IMG/VR virus record: IMGVR_UViG_3300042448_001704
Span: 24,776-88,775 of that record
DNA from: a virus
Strand: one strand, 5' to 3'
DNA length: 64,000 nt
Shown: positions 27,194 through 35,770 of the stretch, piece by piece
Layout: every line of letters starts with the position of its first letter
Position numbering within the stretch: position 1 is the first letter of the stretch
Position numbers and translations under genes: made by a program
Notes under the pieces: generated by a model
The model's input: only the letters and a program-made list of their open reading frames with translations
Database searches by the model: none
Told to the model about the DNA's origin: nothing

Positions 27194-27805
27194 ATGCTTT
27201 GGAAAGATTATAAAGGAAGCATCAAGTCTATAAGATTTGAAAATAGCGAAGATTCTTTTGCTCATAATGAAAAATCATTAAAAGAGTGGTTTAAGGAAAA
27301 ATGGGTTGACTTATCTAGACCCAAAAAAGATGGTGGATTTGAGCCTTGCGGTAGGGACGACGCAGACAAGGGCAAATACCCTAAATGTGTTCCGGCTTCC
27401 AAAGCAAGCAAAATGACTGCTGAAGAAATCCGTTCTGCCGTATCTAGAAAAAGAAGAGCAGAATCAACTCAAGTCCGAGACGGTAATAAACCTATCAATG
27501 TCTCAACAGATAAAAAAGATGGTTCTGATATTGAAGAAAAATCAGCCATACCTACAGACGCTGTTTTGTATGCGCGGGTAAAAGCGGAAGCAAAAGCCAA
27601 ATTTGATGTTTACCCTTCCGCTTATGCCAATGCTTGGCTGGTTAGGGAGTACAAGAAAAGGGGTGGCGGTTATCGTTCTGAAAAGGCAGATAATGGCGAA
27701 TATGAAGAGTTGCTTCAAGACCTCACGGAAATTCAATTGTCTGATTTCTTTGATTGGGTTGACGAAAACGATAAGACTGCTAGGCTTCAAGTTCCTAACC
27801 CATAG
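27194..27805 (+). CDS. DUF5872-like protein with N-terminal tag
   Basis: 203 residues from ATG 27,194. An upstream in-frame start at 27,104 is unlikely because it overlaps the previous gene. The N-terminal tag is LWKDYKGSIKSIRFE. A DUF5872-type segment follows (WVDLSRPKKDGGFEPCGR ... KYPKCVPASKASKMTAEE), then the FDVYPSAYANAWLVREYKKRGGGY motif recurring in viral head-related proteins (family names from memory). The last 30 residues are acidic. Confidence 0.65.
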   Translation: MLWKDYKGSIKSIRFENSEDSFAHNEKSLKEWFKEKWVDLSRPKKDGGFEPCGRDDADKGKYPKCVPASKASKMTAEEIRSAVSRKRRAESTQVRDGNKPINVSTDKKDGSDIEEKSAIPTDAVLYARVKAEAKAKFDVYPSAYANAWLVREYKKRGGGYRSEKADNGEYEELLQDLTEIQLSDFFDWVDENDKTARLQVPNP

Positions 27806-27822
27806 TTTCGTTGAGGTATAAT

Positions 27823-27987
27823 ATGTCAGAACAACTTAATCCACAGTCAATTATTGATGAACTTATTAAAAGAGTAAATGCATTAACTCTTGAAAATGTC
27901 GTGCTCGCTGCGCAACTTCAAGATCACCGCAACCATCATGCTTCCAGCCAAGCAATTGATAAGGATGATGTATTTTCGGAGGATTAA
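27823..27987 (+). CDS. Small helical protein, unknown
   Basis: 54 residues after a TATAAT-like element and GAGG. Amphipathic coiled-coil (LIKRVNALTLENVVLAAQLQ) with His-rich centre and acidic tail (DKDDVFSED). It precedes the Cys-rich FN3 protein with 3 bases between. No family recognised. Confidence 0.55.
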   Translation: MSEQLNPQSIIDELIKRVNALTLENVVLAAQLQDHRNHHASSQAIDKDDVFSED

Positions 27988-27990
27988 CAT

Positions 27991-29448
27991 ATGGCGGCTA
28001 AAACAGTACACGCCTATACGGGCGCAGCTTATGTGGCCGCTATTCCTCGCAAGGCCTCAGCCTCGGCAATTAAAAGGATTTTTTCCAGCGTTACAACCAA
28101 CATCTGGGAAGGATATCCAAATGCTGTAACGTCCGTATCGGGTTCAAACACGGCCACCGGAACTTTCCCAAATAAAACAAGCAATGTAACAGTCTCGTGG
28201 AGCAATCCAGCGGACACTAGCTTGACTGCATCCTACGATATTTTCTTTGATGTCGGTAGTTCTGGAGCTTTTACAAAGCACAACTCAACAGCCATATCAA
28301 AGTCTTCTACTTCATACACATTTGGCGCTATTCCTGCTGCAACAAACTATAGATGGTTTATTAGAACGATTGGAACATCTGGTTTAACTACAGACTCTGC
28401 AACTTCTAGCGTTTTCTCTTTAAGTGCACCGGCTTCACGGTCATTAACAGCAAACACTGCTGTTTTAACGAATGGCATATCGTGGACTGCAACTGCTGGC
28501 GTGTATCAAAGATTTTATGTTTACTACTCTTCAAACAACAGCACATGGACTGGACCTATAGAAGTTGCTTCTAGTATTAGTCAAACTTCATACGCGTATC
28601 AGATAACGACCGTTGAAAACACAAATAGATATTGGCGCATGTCTGGTCAAAACACAAATGCACACTGGAGTCCAGAATCAATAGCAACGGTCTACACCCC
28701 TGTAAATTGCACTAACTATGGTACGGCAGGTGCAGACCATGGTTGGACTGCTGGAACACCAGTAGCCAACACGCCCACAGGAACATGTGGAAACAGGGTT
28801 TATACAAATACAACCACTTGGACTAAAACATTAGCAGGCACTATATGTTCTTCTTACACAACAACAAGTGGAGAAATAGCAGCGCCTAGTTGTGTTGATA
28901 GTTGCTACGATACTGGAACTGCGACAACTGAGACTATTGGTTGTCAATGTAGTGGTAGTTTTACGAGAACGACAACCCCCTACACAGCAAAATCGGGAAG
29001 TAACTGTGGGGCAAAAGCCAGTACCGTTTCAGATTCGGCGTGTGCTGGCAACTGCACAAACAGCGATGCTGATTGTTATACCGCCACTGTGACCGCTTGT
29101 GAATCTGGCATAAAAGATGGTGTTTCTGCAGCATGCGGAGCAGGAATAACATCATATGTTCCAGTTGAAACTGCTGTGCCAAAATGCGGAGACACGGCCA
29201 ATACTGGATCGTGCGGAAACTTTAATACTGAAGCTCCGCTTCCTGCTGGATGGATAAACGCTTCATCTCTATATGCAGGAACATTTCAAACACCTGGTTA
29301 TGGTATTGACGGTTGTGGTTGCGATGCCTTCCACGCGTACCGTAGATATCAATGCAGTACTGATGCTGCCATTATTAAAACAGTAGATTATGGTTGCATG
29401 CAGTGGACTCTTTCATGCGGTGGCGGCGGTAGCGGCGGAACTATTTAA
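27991..29448 (+). CDS. FN3-domain surface protein with Cys-rich C-terminus
   Basis: 485 residues. The N-terminal 25 are basic and Ala-rich, then two fibronectin type III-like domains (about 50-140 and 145-230, with strand motifs SYDIFFDVGSSG and RFYVYYSSNNSTW). The C-terminal 250 residues contain over 20 cysteines in short repeats around CTNYGTAG, CVDSCYDTG and GCQCSGSF, an arrangement suited to disulfides outside the cell. Probably a virion adhesin rather than a host protein. Good CGGAGG ribosome site. Confidence 0.65.
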   Translation: MAAKTVHAYTGAAYVAAIPRKASASAIKRIFSSVTTNIWEGYPNAVTSVSGSNTATGTFPNKTSNVTVSWSNPADTSLTASYDIFFDVGSSGAFTKHNSTAISKSSTSYTFGAIPAATNYRWFIRTIGTSGLTTDSATSSVFSLSAPASRSLTANTAVLTNGISWTATAGVYQRFYVYYSSNNSTWTGPIEVASSISQTSYAYQITTVENTNRYWRMSGQNTNAHWSPESIATVYTPVNCTNYGTAGADHGWTAGTPVANTPTGTCGNRVYTNTTTWTKTLAGTICSSYTTTSGEIAAPSCVDSCYDTGTATTETIGCQCSGSFTRTTTPYTAKSGSNCGAKASTVSDSACAGNCTNSDADCYTATVTACESGIKDGVSAACGAGITSYVPVETAVPKCGDTANTGSCGNFNTEAPLPAGWINASSLYAGTFQTPGYGIDGCGCDAFHAYRRYQCSTDAAIIKTVDYGCMQWTLSCGGGGSGGTI

Positions 29449-29461
29449 CGTGTGGAAATAA

Positions 29462-30172
29462 TTATATTTCTATTTCTCTCAACATTTGAGTAGTTTCCTT
29501 AGGGGCAAACTCTTGTTGTTTTTCTTTAAACCAAGCCATCATTTTCGGAGACATTTGAGGGTAAGTCTCTGAAAGTTGCCTATGATTCACATCGCCTTTC
29601 AGATATCTTGCTAAATGCATATCTGGCAGTGAATCTATTTCATGAAGCAAACCTAAAGGAACTTCCAAGATATCTAGCGCAAGTTTTGAATATATTGCCA
29701 TTGGGTGATCCGAATTAAAAGGTTCTTCTACCATGAATGACCATTCACGCATATTTTTTAAAAGTTCAATTATTGATGTTCCAAACCATATTGTGCAAGG
29801 GGCACCGCTGGTGTCAAACAAATCGTCTGTGGCAAATGTATTTCCATCTATTGTGTTTTGATAGAACGCCACATATGTAATCACAAAATGAGGGGCAGCA
29901 TCAATTACTTTTACTCCAGATTGTATATCTAGTATTCCAAGAGGCATTCCTGTATAAGGAGATGTTTCTCCCATATACATACCTTCATCATGGTATGGAG
30001 TGTGAACTGTCGGTAATTCCATGCTGTAAGTCAAAGAATCACATCTGCCAGAATACGGAGTATTAACACCATCAACTACGAGCAAACTTTTATGAAGTAT
30101 GAAACGACCACGGTTGGCTGGTGATGCATCTCTGAAAGTTACCCAATCGGGGAGAGATTGGCTGTGTTCCAT
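29462..30172 (-). CDS. Large member of duplicated pair (copy 2, reverse)
   Basis: 236 residues. The C-terminal half (residues about 140-236: EWSFMVEEPFNSDHPM, LEVPLGLLHEIDS, ARYLKGDVNHRQL, MSPKMMAWFKEKQQE) is paralogous to the protein at 20,284. The N-terminal half is different and contains PYSGRCDSLTYSMEL and a GEWH-like stretch, so the shared domain is linked to different heads. It follows its small partner two bases later. Points against the + strand genes around it. Function unknown. Confidence 0.65.
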   Translation of the reverse strand: MEHSQSLPDWVTFRDASPANRGRFILHKSLLVVDGVNTPYSGRCDSLTYSMELPTVHTPYHDEGMYMGETSPYTGMPLGILDIQSGVKVIDAAPHFVITYVAFYQNTIDGNTFATDDLFDTSGAPCTIWFGTSIIELLKNMREWSFMVEEPFNSDHPMAIYSKLALDILEVPLGLLHEIDSLPDMHLARYLKGDVNHRQLSETYPQMSPKMMAWFKEKQQEFAPKETTQMLREIEI

Positions 30173-30173
30173 T

Positions 30174-30413
30174 TTATGATCCTAGTTTTGTGTCAATTAT
30201 TTTAAGGCCTTCGCACAGTCTGCTTATGGTCTGGTTATATGTCCACAACGAGTTAGAAGTTTCCAGAGTATTAGTAAAGGTTGTGTAGTCAAGGTCGTCT
30301 GGGTCAATTCCTCCCCTTATACACCATGTGTATAATTCGGCAAACATGCGAGAACGCAAGGCTTCCAAAGCTGCGGTTTTATCATCCGTATTTAAAAATT
30401 GTTCTAATCCCAT
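30174..30413 (-). CDS. Small member of duplicated pair (copy 2, reverse)
   Basis: 79 residues, with helices flanking GGIDPDDLDYTTFTN, the counterpart of GLDPDTFDSSTW in the protein at 20,041. Same gene order as copy 1 (small then large). No family recognised. Confidence 0.6.
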   Translation of the reverse strand: MGLEQFLNTDDKTAALEALRSRMFAELYTWCIRGGIDPDDLDYTTFTNTLETSNSLWTYNQTISRLCEGLKIIDTKLGS

Positions 30414-30449
30414 TTTTTGGTTCTTTCCGTCCGTGCGCTTACCTCACAC

Positions 30450-30455
30450 TAGTAT
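30450..30455 (+). promoter_or_regulatory. -10-like hexamer for a leaderless gene
   Basis: TAGTAT lies six bases before ATG 30,462 and no ribosome site is visible. Weak, as no TGn or -35 is clear. Confidence 0.3.
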
Positions 30456-30461
30456 AGAACC

Positions 30462-30707
30462 ATGGTATCTCATTGGGATGAATGGAAAAAGAAGAATGCT
30501 AAACGTCAGGAAACTGGCGTCGTACGACCGTGGGATGTAATAAACCCCGAAACGCAGTATCTGGAGCCAGAGGACGCTAAGGCGCGACTAGATATCTGTA
30601 ACAGCTGTGAGTTCCTTAATGCCCTGCATCAGTGCCAGAAATGTGGCTGCTTGATGCCTGTGAAGGTAACCCTAAAACACGCAACTTGCCCAATAGGAAA
30701 ATGGTAG
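30462..30707 (+). CDS. Zinc-finger-like phage protein (CxxC, CGC)
   Basis: 81 residues. C-terminal half CNSCEFLNALHQCQKCGCLMPVKVTLKHATCPIGKW, with CxxC-x8-CxxCGC...C, matches a common phage/bacterial zinc-binding motif (DUF6171-like, recalled). The N-terminal half WDEWKKKNAKR is charged. Role unknown, possibly nucleic-acid binding. Confidence 0.7.
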   Translation: MVSHWDEWKKKNAKRQETGVVRPWDVINPETQYLEPEDAKARLDICNSCEFLNALHQCQKCGCLMPVKVTLKHATCPIGKW

Positions 30708-30721
30708 CCACTTAAAAACTG

Positions 30722-30745
30722 GTATAATTTCATAGTCACTACTTT
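30722..30745 (+). promoter_or_regulatory. Promoter region before the secreted protein
   Basis: TATAAT (30,723-30,728), TTTCATAGT (30,728-30,736) and TACTTT (30,740-30,745) precede a GGGAAG ribosome site and ATG 30,756. Which hexamer is the -10 is not clear. The TTTCATAGT word is shared with 8,861 and 10,827. Confidence 0.4.
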
Positions 30746-30755
30746 AGGGAAGACT

Positions 30756-33700
30756 ATGAAGAAATTCGCAAGCTTAACAAGATTGCTTATATTTATTCCT
30801 GTTTTGTTTTTTGGGCTTAGTAGCCCTCCTGTTAAAGCCTCAACCATTACGGACACCTTTGACAACCTAGATGGTTGGACTATTAATAGTGGGAATCCAA
30901 TTGCTAACGGATCACTACGATTCACTTACTTCTACAGTTCAGTTACAAAAACAATTTCGGTTCCAGGGGCGGGAACCCTTACGGCGTCCATAGATGTAAA
31001 CAACTCCGAAACAAACTGCATAGGAAACTGCACTCCAGTTCCCGACACATACGCATTCCATCTAGGTGACGCACACATAGATTCCTCAACTGCCCATGCA
31101 ACAATCAGGCTAACCCAAAGCGTGACTACGACTAGTGCTGGTGATGTAGTGCTCTACCTTGGCGGTATTGACAACGGGTTCTGGGGTGGACATTACGGAC
31201 CTGTTATGGACAACCTGTCTTACGAGTTTGTCCCTGCAGCCCCGGTTGCGACTGGATATCCAGCAGATCAGAACTGGGAAGCCGTCACTTACGGGGATGG
31301 AAAATTTGTTGCTGTCGCCTCGTCTGGCGACGGTAATCGCGTTATGACATCAACAAATGGCAACTATTGGGTTTCAAGAACTTCTGCTTCTAATAGCAAC
31401 TGGCAAGGAATTACATACGCCGATAGTCAATTCGTTGCCGTCGGATCAAATGCGGTAATGACATCTCCTGACGGAATTACATGGACATCAAGAACTGCAC
31501 CAACAGGAGAATGGCAAGCAATCACAAACTGCGGTGGTCTTTTTGTTGCTACTGCAACATGGGGAAACAACTATATTATGTCCTCGCCCGACGGAATTGA
31601 TTGGACGGTTCGCTCCCCATCCACCGCATGGTCACACGATGCAGTCGCTTGTAGCGCAACAGTTCCACGGTTTGTTTCTGTATCAATGTTTGGTAGGGGC
31701 TGGTCTTCTCCTAATGGAATTACTGGTTGGTCCACACAAAACCCTGGTGCAATAGTTGACATCCGAACAGTTGCGTTTGGCAACGGACGTTTCTCATGGC
31801 TTGAATACAGCACAAATTCAGGAAATAGATATGGTGCTTACTCTACTAACGGAGTTAACTGGACCAACACCGCAAGTGCTCCAGCCAACCAGTGGAAATA
31901 CATAACATATGGTGGAAACAAGTTTATTGCCGTAGCAGAAGGTGGAGTTAATACACGCTCTGCTTATTCAACAGACGGTGCAAACTGGACGCTTGGTTCT
32001 GGGGTTCCAAACAACTCATGGCAAGGTGTTGCTTATGGTGCAGGAAAGTATGTTGCTGTAGCAAACTCTGGCACAGGAAACAGAGTAATGACGTCCTCTG
32101 ATGGGCAATCATGGGAAAGTCTTTCTGTTGCTTATTTCAACGCTGTGCAGAACTTAACTGCGGTAGCGAACGAAGACGGAAGCGTAACTCTTAATTGGGA
32201 CGCACCAGAAGCAAGCAACACTGAAATATATGGATACTCAGTAAATTTTGTTGACTATGACGATGGTGTTGAACGTGGTGGTTGGGGTGTTTGGACAACT
32301 GCTGCGAACACTAGTTATTTGCTTAGTCACGATATGTTTGATGGAGGCAACTCAGTAACAACTGGATATGGATCTGTTCGTTTTAAGGTCTACGCAATGA
32401 ATGGGCCATGTGCTGGAGTCGGTAGCGGTTCTTGTTTATATGGTCCTAGTACGAGCGCGGATGCGATTGTTTTGGAACCAACTGTACCTACTACGACTAC
32501 TAGTACTACCAGTACGACAAGTACATCATTACCGCCCACAACGACCACAAGCACAATAGTAATTTCACCTATTAATAATACAACAACTACTACCGAGCCA
32601 GTGGTTGTTCTTCCTCCAACAGACAACACCACTGTCTCAATTCCTGAGTTAGACCTAACTCCAGTTTTAACTCCAGAACCAGAAACAACAGTTACAACAA
32701 TTTCGCCAACTACTACAACTCTTATTGAAACAATATTTGACACACCAGTGGAGGTAACCCCAGTTGAGACACCCGCGAGCGAAGGTAACACCGAAGGCGA
32801 TGGACCCATCACCTCGATACCACAATATGCCCCAGAACAAGAGACAACAACACAAACGGACGAACCGCCGGTAGTTGTGCCAGAAGCCGTACAAGACGCA
32901 GCAGATGCTGCTGTTGAAGACATTTTTGACGGCCCTATGTCTAATGCAGGACTTGCAAATGCCGTTGACGATTTGGTTGCAGACGCCGAGACCCCAGAAC
33001 AACTGACAGCAGTTGTTAATTCTCTTCTTGACCAAGAACTCTCAGACACACAGTTTGCGACCGTTATTGATTCAGTTTTCTCCGAGCCTTTAACAGACGA
33101 GAACTTTGCCGCTGCCGTGGACGCAGTATTTGAAGATCCAACTCAACTTTCAGATGCGCAATTTGAAGACGCAGTTGTAGCAGTTTTTGATGGCCCATTG
33201 TCTAACGCTCAATTTGAAGACGCGGTAGAAGCGGTCTTTGAAAACACAACATCTCTTAGTGATGAACAGTTTGACGCTGCTGTACAGGCGGTCTTTGATG
33301 AGCCACTAACTACAGAACAATTTACTGAAGCCCTAAGCGCCGTCTTTGATGAGCCAATCACTGACGAGAAGTTTGATGCAATCATTGATGCGGTTTTGGA
33401 TGAACCACTTACTGAAGAGCAGTTTGAGGAACTGGTTAATGTCTTGGAATCAGATACAGTTACCGAAGAACAGGTTTCGGCCGCAGTTGATTCGGTTATT
33501 GAAAACGGCGTTACGGAAGACCAAGCCGTAGATCTTGCTACTAGCGCAAAAGTTTTGGAAAGCGTTGACGGCGAACAAGCAACAGAAATCTTTGCTACGG
33601 TTGACATCAGTGCAGTAACCGAAGAAGAAGCGGCACAACTTGTTGAGGCAGTTCAGAGCGCACCGACTGAAGTTAGAGAAGCAATGGAATCTGAAATCAA

Positions 33701-33830
33701 TGTATTCCAAGGGGCGATTGACACATATGTCCCTATTGGTAGTTCTATTCCCATCTCCACGAGAAGAGTTCTTATAGCAATGGCTGCATGTGCAATGGTT
33801 GCCCCTGTATCAATTAGGCGCGTCCTGTAA
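30756..33830 (+). CDS. Large secreted protein of Acidimicrobiia type
   Basis: 1024 residues. A lipid-free signal peptide (about 1-30: MKKFASLTRLLIFIPVLFFG, cleavage after KAS) precedes an adhesive beta domain. Then come about eight beta-propeller/YCF48-like repeats (FVAVASSGDGNRVMTSTNG), one FN3 domain, a Thr/Ser/Pro linker (about 570-690) and some ten acidic repeats of type LSDEQFDAAVQAVF. Near the end are a GSSIPISTRRVLIAM hydrophobic segment and a basic tail. This whole architecture is a cell-surface protein of Acidimicrobiia as I recall, not a phage type. Confidence 0.72.
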   Translation: MKKFASLTRLLIFIPVLFFGLSSPPVKASTITDTFDNLDGWTINSGNPIANGSLRFTYFYSSVTKTISVPGAGTLTASIDVNNSETNCIGNCTPVPDTYAFHLGDAHIDSSTAHATIRLTQSVTTTSAGDVVLYLGGIDNGFWGGHYGPVMDNLSYEFVPAAPVATGYPADQNWEAVTYGDGKFVAVASSGDGNRVMTSTNGNYWVSRTSASNSNWQGITYADSQFVAVGSNAVMTSPDGITWTSRTAPTGEWQAITNCGGLFVATATWGNNYIMSSPDGIDWTVRSPSTAWSHDAVACSATVPRFVSVSMFGRGWSSPNGITGWSTQNPGAIVDIRTVAFGNGRFSWLEYSTNSGNRYGAYSTNGVNWTNTASAPANQWKYITYGGNKFIAVAEGGVNTRSAYSTDGANWTLGSGVPNNSWQGVAYGAGKYVAVANSGTGNRVMTSSDGQSWESLSVAYFNAVQNLTAVANEDGSVTLNWDAPEASNTEIYGYSVNFVDYDDGVERGGWGVWTTAANTSYLLSHDMFDGGNSVTTGYGSVRFKVYAMNGPCAGVGSGSCLYGPSTSADAIVLEPTVPTTTTSTTSTTSTSLPPTTTTSTIVISPINNTTTTTEPVVVLPPTDNTTVSIPELDLTPVLTPEPETTVTTISPTTTTLIETIFDTPVEVTPVETPASEGNTEGDGPITSIPQYAPEQETTTQTDEPPVVVPEAVQDAADAAVEDIFDGPMSNAGLANAVDDLVADAETPEQLTAVVNSLLDQELSDTQFATVIDSVFSEPLTDENFAAAVDAVFEDPTQLSDAQFEDAVVAVFDGPLSNAQFEDAVEAVFENTTSLSDEQFDAAVQAVFDEPLTTEQFTEALSAVFDEPITDEKFDAIIDAVLDEPLTEEQFEELVNVLESDTVTEEQVSAAVDSVIENGVTEDQAVDLATSAKVLESVDGEQATEIFATVDISAVTEEEAAQLVEAVQSAPTEVREAMESEINVFQGAIDTYVPIGSSIPISTRRVLIAMAACAMVAPVSIRRVL

Positions 33831-33836
33831 TTAAAA

Positions 33837-33845
33837 TGATACAAT
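33837..33845 (+). promoter_or_regulatory. Extended -10 before lysis genes
   Basis: TGA-TACAAT, also the left half of the palindrome ACAATATGTATTGT (33,841-33,854). Followed by AACGAGG ribosome site and ATG 33,878. Confidence 0.4.
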
Positions 33846-33877
33846 ATGTATTGTCCCTATGCATTTAACGAGGTTGC

Positions 33878-34048
33878 ATGTTTAGTCATTTAAGAGATGA
33901 ACTGGTAGCTACGATTTGGACCCTTGCTGGCACGGCATTGGTTCTAATTACCCTGAGTGGGGACACTCAAAAAAAGGGATTACTTATCTCTGGTGGTGCC
34001 TTCGTACTTCATGTGTTCGGTTTGATGTTCACAAAAAGCGAAGAATAA
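33878..34048 (+). CDS. Two-segment membrane protein, holin candidate
   Basis: 56 residues with two hydrophobic segments (about 10-27, LVATIWTLAGTALVLITL, and 36-50, LLISGGAFVLHVFGLMF), a charged loop and acidic end. This hairpin topology is common for small holins, and the gene lies two genes before an endolysin. The next gene is a second candidate. Confidence 0.6.
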   Translation: MFSHLRDELVATIWTLAGTALVLITLSGDTQKKGLLISGGAFVLHVFGLMFTKSEE

Positions 34049-34072
34049 AAACACTTTAATTAGTAACGGACG

Positions 34073-34330
34073 ATGAAAAATATGGCAATGATCAAAAACA
34101 TTTTACTTAGAATTATCGCAGTCTTTGCTGCGTCAGGTCTTGGCGTCATAGGAGCCGGAGCAATAGCGGGAATACCTCTCTGGAAAGCATGCTTCATGGC
34201 GGGCATGGCGGGCGTTGCCACGGTCGTAGAAGGGCTTTCACGGGCGTTCCTTGATGACGGCAAGATAGACGCTTCAGAAATAAACGACGTATTTGCCAAG
34301 GTTGACAAAAAGAAAGCTGCTGCGCAATAG
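34073..34330 (+). CDS. Holin-like membrane protein
   Basis: 85 residues with hydrophobic segments ILLRIIAVFAASGLGVIGAGAIA and LWKACFMAGMAGVATVVEGL, then the soluble end SRAFLDDGKIDASEINDVFAKVD. The C-terminal FLDDGK-x-EIN signature matches actinophage holins I recall. Its position just before the endolysin supports the call. ATG 34,073 is used, but two in-frame ATGs follow (34,082 and 34,088). Confidence 0.7.
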   Translation: MKNMAMIKNILLRIIAVFAASGLGVIGAGAIAGIPLWKACFMAGMAGVATVVEGLSRAFLDDGKIDASEINDVFAKVDKKKAAAQ

Positions 34331-34339
34331 GTTCTACTG

Positions 34340-34345
34340 TATAAT
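34340..34345 (+). promoter_or_regulatory. Candidate promoter for endolysin
   Basis: TATAAT at 34,340-34,345 follows the holin stop, 29 bases before the GTG start, with an AGGAGG ribosome site at 34,360-34,365. No consensus -35 at 17 bases. Confidence 0.4.
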
Positions 34346-34373
34346 ATAGTTATCCAATTAGGAGGACTTTATC

Positions 34374-34901
34374 GTGGCACGTAAGTACAGCTATTATCCC
34401 GCATTTGACGGTAAGGGCGCACAGCCTGGCACGGAAAAATTAAACGCACTTTGTGCGGCACGTTGGAAAACCCGCAATCTGGGGATTTATTCCGCACGTT
34501 TGATGAGAAATTCTCACACAGAGGGTAAGAAAATTGGCGATCCAGGCATGGAAAAGTGGCTATCGGTTCACGCAACTGGGGCTGCCATAGACATCGGATA
34601 TACGGATCGCAAGGTTGGCGTAGCAATGTGGGATTGGTTCTTGGCCAACACCGCAGCTCTCGGTATTGAAGAAATTCACGACTATGCCTTTGATGCAAAT
34701 GCAAAAGACAAGAACAAAGGCTTCGGAAGAGGCTTCCGCTGCAGCCGCGGCGAAGGGGCTAAGGGCGTAAAAATTTTCACCGCCGATGACAATGCCGGAA
34801 GTTTCGGCGGCCTTTGGTTGCACGTAGAGCTTTCTCCAGAAATGGCAAAAGACGCAGCTAAATTTGAAGCCGCCTGGCGCGCTCTTCCAAAACCTGCATA
34901 A
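34374..34901 (+). CDS. Endolysin, peptidase M15-like
   Basis: 175 residues, GTG start with AGGAGG ribosome site. Zinc-binding SVHATGAAID motif at 64-73 (His66, Asp73) and the third ligand in WLHVEL (His150, Glu152) define a D-Ala-D-Ala carboxypeptidase / L-Ala-D-Glu endopeptidase fold. It lacks a signal peptide, so it depends on a holin. The N-terminal 50 residues have no recognised cell-wall-binding repeat. Cleaves peptidoglycan stem peptides for lysis. Confidence 0.82.
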   Translation: MARKYSYYPAFDGKGAQPGTEKLNALCAARWKTRNLGIYSARLMRNSHTEGKKIGDPGMEKWLSVHATGAAIDIGYTDRKVGVAMWDWFLANTAALGIEEIHDYAFDANAKDKNKGFGRGFRCSRGEGAKGVKIFTADDNAGSFGGLWLHVELSPEMAKDAAKFEAAWRALPKPA

Positions 34902-34981
34902 ATAAAACATTTATCTTGTTGTCTGGGTACCGCCCAAAAAATAAGATTTATCGGAATTAGCCTAATAAACAACGCCTAAAG

Positions 34982-34990
34982 TGCTACTTT
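34982..34990 (+). promoter_or_regulatory. Extended -10 for a leaderless gene
   Basis: TGC-TACTTT ends six bases before ATG 34,997 with no ribosome site. Same arrangement as 25,171 and 37,843. Confidence 0.5.
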
Positions 34991-34996
34991 ACTTGT

Positions 34997-35335
34997 ATGG
35001 CTGCTCAAACCGATGAACTCATATGGCATAAAGATGGCCACAAAATTGAGTTATTGATCCAAAAATCAAGTCTTCTTATCGTTAATGTGTACTGCCCTTT
35101 TCAAGGTGCCGAAGATGCTCCATGTAGTCACTGGGAAACTCCATGTGTAGTTAAGTGGTTTATTGACCTATACGCACTTGAATGCAACGTTGGGGTGTGT
35201 GTACCTCAAAAAGAACTAGAAATTGCTTGGTCTTTCGCCGGTTCCAAGGAGAAAGATATTGCTCAATGTCAGGTCTGGTTCATTCCTACCGAAGACGAGG
35301 CTTTTGCCGCTTGGCTAGTCACTCAGATTGAGTAA
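34997..35335 (+). CDS. Unknown protein with conserved Cys/Trp
   Basis: 112 residues starting MAAQTDELIWHKDGHKIELL, with Cys in YCPFQGAEDAPCSHWETPC and at VGVC and AQC. The fold is probably alpha-beta. Ends with a convergent overlap into the HTH gene on the other strand. No family recognised. Confidence 0.55.
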   Translation: MAAQTDELIWHKDGHKIELLIQKSSLLIVNVYCPFQGAEDAPCSHWETPCVVKWFIDLYALECNVGVCVPQKELEIAWSFAGSKEKDIAQCQVWFIPTEDEAFAAWLVTQIE

Positions 35336-35768
35336 TTATCTTGCTGATAAAGGAAATTAAGCGCCGTATATCGCTGTGGTTTTCGGCGTTTTCAAAGACT
35401 ATTGAGTATTCAAACCGACCGTTTACTTTTGTTCTTGCTATGAGGTCTTCTGACTGAAGCTTTGTAATTGCTTTAGTGATGTTTGTTTCGGTAACTCCAA
35501 GAAATACAGACATTTCCCTCACTGTTAATCCTGGTCTTTCAATCAATAAAATCAACACTCTTCCGTAGGGGGTCAGTAGTGACACTATGTTTTGAGGCAT
35601 GTATGAAATTATGTTCTGTTCGTCAAGAGATGTAAGAATATTCTCAACAAGCAGTTTCACATCTGCCGTATCGCCAATAACCGACCTCACCGTATTCTCA
35701 AGAGGTGTTCTTAAAACATGATCGCGCTTTGACTGATGACGAGATTGTTTTGGTTTGGGTCTAGACAC
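35319..35768 (-). CDS. Winged-HTH regulator, MarR-like
   Basis: 149 residues, GTG start at 35,768. The wHTH region spans about 65-125: VREMSVFLGVTETNITKAITKLQSEDLIARTKVNGRFEYSIVF fits the recognition helix and wing. The N-terminal 25 residues are basic. A palindrome between this gene and the divergent gene at 35,834 is a natural operator. Repressor or activator of phage genes is likely, target unknown. Confidence 0.75.
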   Translation of the reverse strand: MSRPKPKQSRHQSKRDHVLRTPLENTVRSVIGDTADVKLLVENILTSLDEQNIISYMPQNIVSLLTPYGRVLILLIERPGLTVREMSVFLGVTETNITKAITKLQSEDLIARTKVNGRFEYSIVFENAENHSDIRRLISFISKIITQSE

Positions 35769-35770
35769 GA

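Noticed and set aside
32390-33049. 219-codon frame on the - strand within the 1024-aa gene
   Set aside because: Repeated Ser/Val sequence is the complement of Thr-rich linker; no start context.
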